From contig CAZSHX010000081.1 in the NCBI GenBank assembly GCA_964606895.1, forward strand, positions 1 through 20,643: a stretch of 20,643 nucleotides of DNA. The letters run 5' to 3'. The notes beneath the pieces are model-generated. The model made no database searches. It was given only the letters and a program-made list of their open reading frames with translations, and was not told where the DNA came from. Both the position numbers and the translations under genes were made by a program. Within the stretch, counting starts at the first letter, position 1. Each line of letters opens with the position of its first letter. This stretch comes from CAZSHX01 sp964606895 (lineage in GTDB: Bacteria; Bacteroidota; Ignavibacteria; Kapaibacteriales; UBA2268). This document shows, one piece after another, positions 10,901-17,541 of this stretch.

Positions 10901-11451
10901 GTAATAAGATAATGGTCAAAAGTGTTCCACTGCCATACCAAATTATGCTGAGCATCAAATTCTTGAATGACCATTCCTCTGACCAAAGCATTTGGTCGCC
11001 CATTTGGAACAATAACACTCATATCAATCGTACGAAGGTCATCACCAAGAAGCAAATAATGTCCATTTGACAAAATTTGAAAATCATGGAAATCAGTTGG
11101 GTACTGTGAAGTGCAACTGAATGAGTCAACAATCTGATATTTTTTGTTTATAGAATAGAACCTTGCAGTATTTGTAAATGCGTCTCTAAAGAAGAATGTT
11201 AAATTCCCGTTGGATTGAATATTTGAATTAAGATATGCTCCATAAAAACCATTCACAATATTACTATGAACAAAATATCCGGCATTATCAATGAACGATA
11301 GATCAAACGTGGTTGGATCTATAAATAAATATCCAGGTGATGGATTATCCAAAGTAGTTACATTAAAAACGGAATAAGCCTGATATTTTATCCCGAAAAA
11401 CATCATTCCGTTAACCACAAGGAAAATCAATAATTTGAATATTAACTTCAT
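7951..11451 (-). CDS. T9SS-exported ASST β-propeller with six Fn3-like repeats
   Basis: This 1166-residue paralogue is the first of the long copies in transcription order. The signal peptide spans about residues 1-25. The propeller carries His122 (DFHDF), His201 (VHCNA), Arg218/His219 (LSSRH), GEIMWRMGG and His264 (HQHD). The unassigned β-module ends in GLGEYILGI near residue 508; six Fn3-like repeats with YFWRV and WSxxWxFTT ends follow. The C-terminus is a T9SS type-A sorting domain (IPNPSNE, SGNYRIVV, final FIIIK), which implies passage through the outer membrane and attachment to the surface or release. A purine-rich GGAGAGAG lies 5-12 bases ahead of the ATG, the best ribosome site in the operon. 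It starts 17 bp after the stop of the 954-residue gene. It has one fewer cysteine around the HCN motif than the copies at 918-4415 and 4430-7936. Confidence 0.9.
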   Translation of the reverse strand: MKLIFKLLIFLVVNGMMFFGIKYQAYSVFNVTTLDNPSPGYLFIDPTTFDLSFIDNAGYFVHSNIVNGFYGAYLNSNIQSNGNLTFFFRDAFTNTARFYSINKKYQIVDSFSCTSQYPTDFHDFQILSNGHYLLLGDDLRTIDMSVIVPNGRPNALVRGMVIQEFDAQHNLVWQWNTFDHYLITDATEDINLTDARINYVHCNALFQDTDGNIILSSRHLDEITKINRTTGEIMWRMGGSKCRNNQFTFINDSRDNFVGFSHQHDVQRLSNGHLLLFDNGNLKPNQYSRAVEYEINESSKTVTKVWEYRHTPDVFSISQGNIQRLPTGNSLIGWGENDNNLVVTEFDQSNKTVFEMTGTNFISYRVYRYIYDLPVVTRNISSRSAYNFNDYNNQTHINLSVETLTGVGDVTIEHHNYEAHNEDFKSNSPIEIVPERWVMSSRSVTKIMGKMTFNLDSIGEVSDSSILVVYWRAKEGIGQFEKLTTTYNPQTRLLEAQFKGLGEYILGIPGAEPPDKLLPVNQASSTNIPTFFKWKKLANATSYSIQVSIYSGFYEIAYEKSGLTDTNCTVPDLKNLTKYYWRISALQNGTNTAWSDSWFFTTGLPPPVLTFPFDSSKNIRPQGTVSWAKVSQSTSYKIIISEHSDFSGTNINAVSVSNDYLFKGLGFNKRYFWKVASVNGSTTSEWSQPRTFLTQLDTVHLELPADDSKDLHPKSVLFSWNALNGALNYQLQIANDSAFSDISINYVSLKDTFLIEKNLPFNKDFYWRVSGFNENSIGEWSAMRKFSTAIGPPELLQPSNNAGNINITGYLKWEVIPNVQFYYLQVSTDSIFQNIIIEESQLTGASFKFSDLEYNKQYFWRVLIATNQGNSIWSDIWAFQTRQEFYIEKPVLQFPQPETCNLPLTGTLTWEPTPSAVSYNIELSETNQFENNIVNVTGLVDSAYNYKDLQFNKKYFWRVQAVGSKSISDWSDLGAFYTLLDSPVILNPENSVINAGLKTIFSWSPVDGATDYHLQFARDEGFFIRIDTIVKINEISNVDWLNGFTKYFWRVKAVCGQKESSWSQVWSFTTDRLTSMESNEKEFNYSIIPNPSNEFNSLQILINKADFYTISIFNYQGMLVDRFLDQFLIEGNFIFPMSMSHLSSGNYRIVVSNTKCYSSKDFIIIK

Positions 11452-11468
11452 AAATCTCTCTCCACACT

Positions 11469-14333
11469 CTATTTAATTATCAAAAATTCTTTCGAAAACG
11501 AATTATTTCCGTTTGTTAAAACAATTCGATAGTTTCCTGAACTGTATTTTAAGGATGACCAAGGTAAAACAAACAGACCTTCAGGATAATACATATCTGT
11601 TAACTTATCAATCAGTAAACCCTCAGCATTATAAATATTGATAGCAAAATTTCCGGCTTGGTTTACTTTAAAGCTAAAATTCGTAAAATCACTACAAGGA
11701 TTTGGATAATTTGTGAACATTACAATAAGTTCTTTACTGTTATTAGCTAACTCCTCAACTTCAACTCCGGCTTCTCTAATAGTAAAATTCGCAGAACTCA
11801 TAGAATATATTGTAGGATTCTTCTGATTTGCTACTCTGATTTTAAAATTGTTGCCAAGTGGGGTTGAACTCGAAATCTGCCAGAAAACAGCACCTGTTTT
11901 GGATATAACAGAATCTTGTACCTGTTGAAGATAAACATCGTTCTGGTATAACTCAATTGTGAGATTCCCAACTGTATTTTCATCCCAGCGAATCAAATAA
12001 TTCGCACTATCGCGAACCCATATTTCACCTCCGATTGGTGACAAAAGGGTAATATATGGATTTGTTGCTGTAAATCTTTTAATTTCGGACCAAGGACTAA
12101 ATCCTTTTGAATTTTCAATTCTTACTTTCCAATAATATGTTTTTCCTGATTCAACAGGAAACATATAATTTGTTGTTTTTAATTTCGATGAGTCAAGTAA
12201 AATCGTGGTAAAAGCATTATCCGAGGCAATCAATAATTCTGAATTATCAAACATACCTTCAGCCGACCAAAGCAAACTTGCCTTAACTTGATCATTCATC
12301 TTTTGTTTGTCTTCAGGAGTTATTAAAACCGGTGCTTTTAAAGTTCCAACCTGTGTTTCCAAACCGAATATATACTCACCCATACCATCAGAAACAGCAA
12401 CCAATTCATTTTTAACCGCATCATAAGTCGTAGCCAATTTTGCAAAAACTCCATTACCTTCTGTCGGACGATAGAAAATCGAATATTTATCAGGGAATTT
12501 TATCCATTGAAATTCGTTCAAATCAAAACGAATCTCGCATTTCATTGATGTAATATTATCGCCTTTGAGAACGACTCTGTGTTTTGGAACCCATGGAGCA
12601 TCAATATTGAATTCAACATTCATTGCTGCCCAGTCATACTTAACAACAGTTAAAGAATTACCCGCAGTTGATGTTATATCAACTACATTACCGATTTTAA
12701 CTCCCGTAACATTTTCCAATTCATTGAAATCATAGGATCTACTTTTTAATATAGTACTTTTTTGAACTTCACATTTTGCCTGACCCGGTTGCCAAGGAAA
12801 TTTATAAGCTCTGTAAGAAGTTTGTCCGAATGTTGCACCTTTTGGAAGAGACAACTCCAATAATATTTTTTTGTCGGGTGTGACTTCAGAAACCGAAGTA
12901 CCACCTGTAAAACCTGCACCTCCCCAGCCAATAAAAGTATTCCCATTGTCTAATCTTTGCATTGAACTTTGATTGGAAGTAATTATGTCGGGTGTGTTTC
13001 TGTATTCCCAAACCATGGTCGCTTCTTTTTTTACTTCATCAAGCTTGTATTCAACAGCTCTTGAGTATTGTGGGACGTGAGCATTCCCATTATCAAACAA
13101 AGTGATGTTCCCGTTGATAAGTCTTCTGATGTCATGTTGGTGAGTGAAATATAAAGGGGCATTCCCTTCGTGTTCATTAATAAATTTGAAATCATTCATT
13201 TTTCCGCACAATCTCCACATGATATCACCCGTTTGCCTGTTAATTTTAGTAATCTCGCAAAGGTGACGACTTGAAATCATAATATTACCATCTAAATCAG
13301 ATTCTACAGCATTGATGTGCATATAATCAACAACAGGATCAGTCAGAGGAATATAAGATTCTTCTAATGGAATGTGGTCCCAGCTTCTCCATTGGAAAAC
13401 AAGATTCTTTTTAGCATCCAGTTCCTGAACAATTGCACCAATGACAATTGCATTAGGATTGCCACCGGAAACTTTTTTACTCATATCCATCGGTTGAGGA
13501 TCGTAAGAAATTAGAAAAATATGACCATTTGGAGCCCATATACCATCATGAAAATCTGCTGTATAACCGCTTTTACATTGAAAACTGTTTATTATTGCTA
13601 AATTTGTATCCGTAATTATCATAACCGAAGGAGCCTGACCATCACCGGCAATAGCTCTCCGAACAGGCAACTGATAACTTAATAAACCATTCGGTTGAAC
13701 TTTGAAATCAAAAGCAGGTGCAGGAGTCTTTTGGTATTTGTAAGGTTTTGCACTATCGTTGAGAACGATGATGTATGTTCCGCCGCTTGTGGTATTGTTT
13801 GACAGGAAAGTAAATCCTTTTGAAGGATTGTCAAACTTGCCGATTGTCACTTTAGGATAATCAGGCGGTAAAGTATCGCTTAATACTTCATTTTTTATTT
13901 CTTCATTTAAAAGAAGTTTATCATTATAATCAAAAGAAACCCTAATAGGTTCTTCCAATGGAGTAACTCCAAAAGAATATGATAGACTTGAAATAGTGTT
14001 TCCGTTTTGTGTTTTTAGCTTCCTATCATATCCCGTAATAACCGTTACAATCTCGTTTGGTAGAAATTTTTCGGATGGAGTAATGATAACAGTTCTATTG
14101 TCATCACTTAATGTAACAGAGCATTTATACTCTTTGTTTGCACCAAGAACTTTGAAAAAACCATTATCAAGGCTTGATAACAATATGTCCTCAGTAGATT
14201 TGAGAATAATTGATGCATTTCTTGAATTTAACTCTGAATTCGGAACCGGACTTATATATTTGAAATTAATTTCTTCCGATTGTGAATGATTCCATATAAA
14301 CAGAATCATAATGCTTGTAATAATCCACTTCAT
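11469..14333 (-). CDS. T9SS-exported ASST β-propeller with Ig-like modules (first gene of operon)
   Basis: This 954-residue protein opens the operon. After a signal peptide (about 1-19) comes an Ig-like domain of the SbsA/Big_5 type (about 24-125: SPVPNSELN, then LPNEIVTVI), absent from the other copies. The ASST propeller spans about 160-515 with His262 (DFHDG), His339 (MHINAVESD), Arg356/His357 (ISSRH) and His400 (HQHD), so all four expected catalytic positions are kept. The unassigned β-module (about 525-658, MGEYIFGL) is followed by one Fn3-like repeat (about 665-757), a module resembling the Kre9/KNH Ser-Thr family (about 759-853, SPIGGEIWVRDS... IRW) and a T9SS type-A tail (YPNPCSD, SGNYRIVL, final FLIIK). 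It is more distant from the four other copies than they are from each other, so it is probably the older gene or a separate acquisition. A polypurine run (AAGAAAGAGAAG) precedes the ATG. Confidence 0.9.
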   Translation of the reverse strand: MKWIITSIMILFIWNHSQSEEINFKYISPVPNSELNSRNASIILKSTEDILLSSLDNGFFKVLGANKEYKCSVTLSDDNRTVIITPSEKFLPNEIVTVITGYDRKLKTQNGNTISSLSYSFGVTPLEEPIRVSFDYNDKLLLNEEIKNEVLSDTLPPDYPKVTIGKFDNPSKGFTFLSNNTTSGGTYIIVLNDSAKPYKYQKTPAPAFDFKVQPNGLLSYQLPVRRAIAGDGQAPSVMIITDTNLAIINSFQCKSGYTADFHDGIWAPNGHIFLISYDPQPMDMSKKVSGGNPNAIVIGAIVQELDAKKNLVFQWRSWDHIPLEESYIPLTDPVVDYMHINAVESDLDGNIMISSRHLCEITKINRQTGDIMWRLCGKMNDFKFINEHEGNAPLYFTHQHDIRRLINGNITLFDNGNAHVPQYSRAVEYKLDEVKKEATMVWEYRNTPDIITSNQSSMQRLDNGNTFIGWGGAGFTGGTSVSEVTPDKKILLELSLPKGATFGQTSYRAYKFPWQPGQAKCEVQKSTILKSRSYDFNELENVTGVKIGNVVDITSTAGNSLTVVKYDWAAMNVEFNIDAPWVPKHRVVLKGDNITSMKCEIRFDLNEFQWIKFPDKYSIFYRPTEGNGVFAKLATTYDAVKNELVAVSDGMGEYIFGLETQVGTLKAPVLITPEDKQKMNDQVKASLLWSAEGMFDNSELLIASDNAFTTILLDSSKLKTTNYMFPVESGKTYYWKVRIENSKGFSPWSEIKRFTATNPYITLLSPIGGEIWVRDSANYLIRWDENTVGNLTIELYQNDVYLQQVQDSVISKTGAVFWQISSSTPLGNNFKIRVANQKNPTIYSMSSANFTIREAGVEVEELANNSKELIVMFTNYPNPCSDFTNFSFKVNQAGNFAINIYNAEGLLIDKLTDMYYPEGLFVLPWSSLKYSSGNYRIVLTNGNNSFSKEFLIIK

Positions 14334-14808
14334 AAACTTCTCTTTCTTTCTTTAACCAAAAATTCTTTTTAGAACGATACTATTGGTCAATAAATTAGTT
14401 TTTTCAATACTTATCCAAAATATTTTTGCTTCGATTAACTTATGCATTATTTAAATCTTTTTTCGATATTTTGAAAGAAATATTTTCAAAACAAAATAAA
14501 ACCACTTATGCTACTAAATCTGACAGCAAAAATAACCTATAAAATATTAGTAGTTGTCATTGTTTCTACTAATTTTTTGTCAACCAAACTCGACAAAATT
14601 TATCAAACTATTTACTATGTGTGAAAATAATAAAAAATTCATCTTTTTTATAAAACATTCTTTTCTTTTAAGCCCATATAAATCATTATCTTCATCAATA
14701 AAATCAATCAGTCAATATTCAAATAACTTTTTATTTACTTCACACAAGTAACATTATAATAACACACAAATTAACAAAAGGTTACAAAGAAATTATGTAA
14801 CTAAACAA

Positions 14809-14838
14809 ATGATTTTTTTGTAGCTATAAAAAAATCAT
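14809..14838. promoter_or_regulatory. 30-bp near-perfect palindrome, candidate operator
   Basis: The arms ATGATTTTTTT (14809-14819) and AAAAAAATCAT (14828-14838) are perfect inverted copies. The spacer is itself almost symmetrical, with TAGCTA at its centre, so the whole site is a dyad with one mismatched pair. A direct repeat TTTGTAGC occurs at 14817-14824 and again at 14841-14848. Its position about 135 bp upstream of the lipoprotein gene and about 475 bp upstream of the ASST operon, between divergent units, suits a protein-binding site better than a terminator. The protein is unknown. Confidence 0.4.
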
Positions 14839-14930
14839 ATTTGTAGCGATTATCACATTGATTGTGTCGCATTATAAACTACAAAAACAGATTTTAAAAT
14901 TATATTAATTATTTATAACTCATTTTTTTT

Positions 14931-14938
14931 TATATTTG
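14931..14938 (+). promoter_or_regulatory. Possible Bacteroidota-type -7 element (TATATTTG)
   Basis: TATATTTG matches TAnnTTTG exactly and ends 36 bp before the ATG at 14975, a sensible distance for a transcription start. No TTG is present 17-23 bp upstream, so the -33 half is missing or divergent. In DNA this AT-rich a chance match is likely, hence the low confidence. Confidence 0.3.
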
Positions 14939-14974
14939 AATGTTCGGTCTTTAAAAGAATATTTGAAATGAAAG

Positions 14975-16855
14975 ATGAAACCAAAAAAAATGAAAATCAG
15001 CAGTATTTTAAAAGCATTCTTGCTTCAGATTTGCCTTATTATTGTGTCATGTGCTCCCGAACCGATTTACGTCGAAAGCATTGACGGCTACAAGGAAATT
15101 AAGGAAGGTGAAGATGCACGTCTCGAATGGTCTTTTCGCAATGCTGAAGCAGTAAGAATTGAAGGTATTGCCGGAACTTTTGCTCCAAAAGGCTTTATTC
15201 AGGTTAAACCTTCTGAATCAATAAAATATAACATAATTGCTTACCACAAAGGCGACTCTCTTATTCAGACTATTCGGGTAAAAGTTATAAAGGATGAATC
15301 CTCAATCCAAAGAGGTCCAAGTGTTGTTAATCAAAAACTACTTTACAAATCAATTAGTGAAGGAGAATTTTTAAATGGACTGCTATCAGCTGACAGTTCC
15401 AAAGGACCTGTTCGCTTGAAAATTGTTCGAACTATTTATCCTTCTGAAAAAGACCCTGACTATAAATTCAGAGCTCTTCTTCTTGACCAGTTCGGAAATA
15501 ACATTACGGGCTATACAAAAAGTCAAACAGGTATTCGATGGTCATCCAAAAGCGATTGCGACCCCTATAAATTTGAACAAAAACCTGAATATGCAATCGA
15601 ATCAGAAGCCACTTCAAAAAACAATGTGGACTTAGGAATTCTTCTGGACAATTCGGAAGTAGCATCCGAAAATAAAAATGTTATTCGAATTATTAAAGAA
15701 TGCATCCCTAATTTATCAAATAATGATAATTTCCTATTCTCAATATACAACCATAACCTTATACCCCTTATTGGTTTGTCTTCGTTGGACAAAGCCGCAT
15801 GGGATTTTGAAAGATTATCAATTCCCGATACAAAGGGATTATGTGCCGTCTATAAATCTGCTTACAGAACTATTGAACAATTGAATGCGGGAAGTAATAC
15901 GAATAAAGTACTGGTAATTATCACTTATTACTCCGATAATGCATCAGTAACTATCGATGCAAGCGATGTTGAAGAGCTTGCAAAAAAATCAAATATTCCA
16001 ATTTACATAATTGGCATCGGTGATGCCTTAACAACTTATCAATATAAATATTTGTCTTCTGTAACCGGTAGCAGATTCTACCACTTGGATTATAATCAAA
16101 CAAAATATATTGAAGATATTTTAAGAGAAATTACACTTTCGCAAAAAATTTATTATGAAGTAGCTTTTGCTAATCAGTTCCAGGATAAAGATTGCAGTAA
16201 ATTTAGAACTGAATTGAAATTTTCCCTTGAGAACAATCAACTTGCTGATGATTACAATTATATTTCCAAACCATCAAAGCAATTCAGTCAGTATCAGGCA
16301 TTATCTGTTTTTTATTTTAAGGATTCAACTTTTAATGAAGAATTTTTACCGATATTGACTTCTGTGGCTACTCTTCTGAATGACAATCCAACTGCCGCAA
16401 TTGAACTGATTGGAAATAGTTCAACTGAAGATTTTGATGATAATAATGTAATTCTTTCTCTTTCGAGAGCAGAGATTGTAAAATCAAAACTGCTTTCGCT
16501 GGGTGCGGCTCCGTCTCAGATTAAAACCAAGGGCATCGGATTCCGCAAGCCTTTATATTATTTTGAAAAATTTCCCTGGCAGGGATTCTTTAACCGAAGA
16601 GTTGAGATCAAGTGGATAGACCCGCATTCAATGCCTTACGAGATTATTGCTGAAAATTTCCCAAGTGAACTTGAAGCTGAGAATAACATTACTGTTTGGG
16701 AAAAACGCGGATTCAAAGCCTATTTTGAAAGAGCAGTAGAAAAAGATAACATTGCCTATCGAATTAAACTCTGGGGCTATTCGACCTTAGAAACTGCTGA
16801 ACGAACAGCCGCCGAACTATCGAAAAAGTATAAACAAAAATTTGTAGTAGAATAA
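14975..16855 (+). CDS. Lipoprotein with VWA, OmpA-like and SPOR domains
   Basis: This 626-residue protein has a lipoprotein signal ending IVSC, with the modified cysteine at residue 26. Residues about 30-106 look like an Ig/PKD-type β-domain. Residues about 218-395 form a von Willebrand A fold, but the metal site is degenerate: LLDNSEV stands in place of DxSxS and ITYYSDN in place of the usual TDG. Residues about 440-548 are an OmpA-like domain: the LSLSRAE arginine (Arg498) and the FNRRVEI end are kept, while the GHTD-type motif reads GNSS, losing the aspartate that normally binds peptidoglycan diaminopimelate. Residues about 550-626 are a SPOR-like domain, which in other proteins binds denuded glycan strands. 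Likely role: an envelope scaffold tethered to a membrane and near the cell wall. The gene is followed after 13 bp by a second lipoprotein gene. A second in-frame ATG at 14990 is possible; either start leaves the lipobox intact. Confidence 0.85.
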   Translation: MKPKKMKISSILKAFLLQICLIIVSCAPEPIYVESIDGYKEIKEGEDARLEWSFRNAEAVRIEGIAGTFAPKGFIQVKPSESIKYNIIAYHKGDSLIQTIRVKVIKDESSIQRGPSVVNQKLLYKSISEGEFLNGLLSADSSKGPVRLKIVRTIYPSEKDPDYKFRALLLDQFGNNITGYTKSQTGIRWSSKSDCDPYKFEQKPEYAIESEATSKNNVDLGILLDNSEVASENKNVIRIIKECIPNLSNNDNFLFSIYNHNLIPLIGLSSLDKAAWDFERLSIPDTKGLCAVYKSAYRTIEQLNAGSNTNKVLVIITYYSDNASVTIDASDVEELAKKSNIPIYIIGIGDALTTYQYKYLSSVTGSRFYHLDYNQTKYIEDILREITLSQKIYYEVAFANQFQDKDCSKFRTELKFSLENNQLADDYNYISKPSKQFSQYQALSVFYFKDSTFNEEFLPILTSVATLLNDNPTAAIELIGNSSTEDFDDNNVILSLSRAEIVKSKLLSLGAAPSQIKTKGIGFRKPLYYFEKFPWQGFFNRRVEIKWIDPHSMPYEIIAENFPSELEAENNITVWEKRGFKAYFERAVEKDNIAYRIKLWGYSTLETAERTAAELSKKYKQKFVVE

Positions 16856-16868
16856 TCATGGTAAACTT

Positions 16869-17489
16869 ATGATAAATATTATCAAAAAATCAATTTGGAT
16901 AGTCTTTGCTTCCATTATTCTGATTTCATGTTCCGAAAAATCTAATCCTGTTGATAACACTGCCGCTCTCGACAGCAACAAAACAGAATCAAGACTGGCA
17001 TTTGAATATCTGAATTCAGTAAGAGCCAACCCGAGTGCTTACAATACTGAAATGGGAATTAATTTAGATACTATTAAGGCACGACCAAAATTAATCTGGA
17101 ATAATACTCTTGAGAAAGTCGCAATTGAAAAAGCTACAGATATGGCAACCCGCAACTATTTTGCTCATGTTACACCTGAAGGTTATGGCATTAATTATTT
17201 AATAAATAAAGCTGGTTATACTTTACCGGCACAGTGGCTTTCTGACCCTAAAGCAAATAATTTTGAATCCATAGCCGCCGCATACAAAGGCAATTCATTT
17301 ATCTCAGGGCAAGATTTTATTCAACAGCTGATTATTGATGCCGGAGTACCCGATTTGGGACACAGATTTCATCTTCTTGGTGTAGGTCCATGGTACTCAA
17401 GCCTTGTTGATATTGGTATCGGAATTTCTCGAACTCCGAACAGCACCTATAGAAACTACATCTGTGTTATAATAGCAAAAAGAAGTTAA
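16869..17489 (+). CDS. CAP/SCP-domain lipoprotein
   Basis: This 206-residue protein has a lipoprotein signal (LISC, cysteine 21). Residues about 42-203 are a CAP (SCP/PR-1) domain, recognised by LEKVAIEKATDMA, the YFAHVTPEGYGINYL motif (His100), the NNFESIA segment (Glu133) and GHRFHLLG (His165), ending in a hydrophobic strand YICVIIA. These residues correspond to the cavity His/Glu set of the family. In bacteria CAP domains occur in secreted and envelope proteins of mostly unknown biochemical activity, so no reaction is assigned. The start codon is 13 bp after the stop of the VWA-OmpA-SPOR gene, so the two are probably co-transcribed; another ATG at 16858 runs directly into a stop. Two lipidated envelope proteins in one operon suggest they act in the same compartment, possibly as partners. 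Confidence 0.85.
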   Translation: MINIIKKSIWIVFASIILISCSEKSNPVDNTAALDSNKTESRLAFEYLNSVRANPSAYNTEMGINLDTIKARPKLIWNNTLEKVAIEKATDMATRNYFAHVTPEGYGINYLINKAGYTLPAQWLSDPKANNFESIAAAYKGNSFISGQDFIQQLIIDAGVPDLGHRFHLLGVGPWYSSLVDIGIGISRTPNSTYRNYICVIIAKRS

Positions 17490-17541
17490 TTCATACCGCG
17501 TGAATTACTTAAACCAATATCCCTTAAGATAACCTAAAATC

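Larger units (their letters stand above)
1..11451 (-). repeat. Tandem array of four paralogous genes, period about 3.5 kb
   Basis: Start codons fall at 11451, 7936, 4415 and 902, a spacing of 3515, 3521 and 3513 bp. Each unit contains the same domain order, and the last is truncated by the window edge. The similarity extends into the gene junctions: the stop and spacer region near 900-950 and that near 7925-7980 share a stretch reading TAATAAAATCTTTTGATGA on the plus strand. This points to tandem duplication of a whole gene plus its short spacer, followed by divergence. Confidence 0.85.
14334..14974. other. AT-rich divergent intergenic region
   Basis: These 641 bp separate the minus-strand ASST operon from the plus-strand lipoprotein pair and contain no credible gene. 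The composition is visibly more AT-rich than the flanking genes. The region holds a 30-bp near-palindrome (14809-14838), a heptamer CTACTAA present at 14511-14517 and 14566-14572 and in inverted form at 14547-14553, a small inverted repeat TTTTGTC/GACAAAA (14575-14581 and 14592-14598), and a possible promoter at 14931-14938. Promoters for both operons are expected here. No convincing TAnnTTTG element is seen reading toward the ASST operon; the nearest are shortened TATTTTG forms. Confidence 0.7.

Noticed and set aside
14334..14520. TATTTTG words as a promoter for the ASST operon
   Set aside because: They are one base short of TAnnTTTG and have no TTG at a suitable distance; such words are common by chance in this AT-rich DNA.
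14554..14751. 65-codon plus-strand open frame in the divergent intergenic region
   Set aside because: It is built from low-complexity Phe/Lys/Asn/Ser codons expected of AT-rich DNA, with no ribosome site or domain.
17487..17507. Hairpin TAATTCA/TGAATTA after the CAP gene as a terminator
   Set aside because: The stem is short and AT-rich, overlaps the stop codon, and has no T-run on either side.
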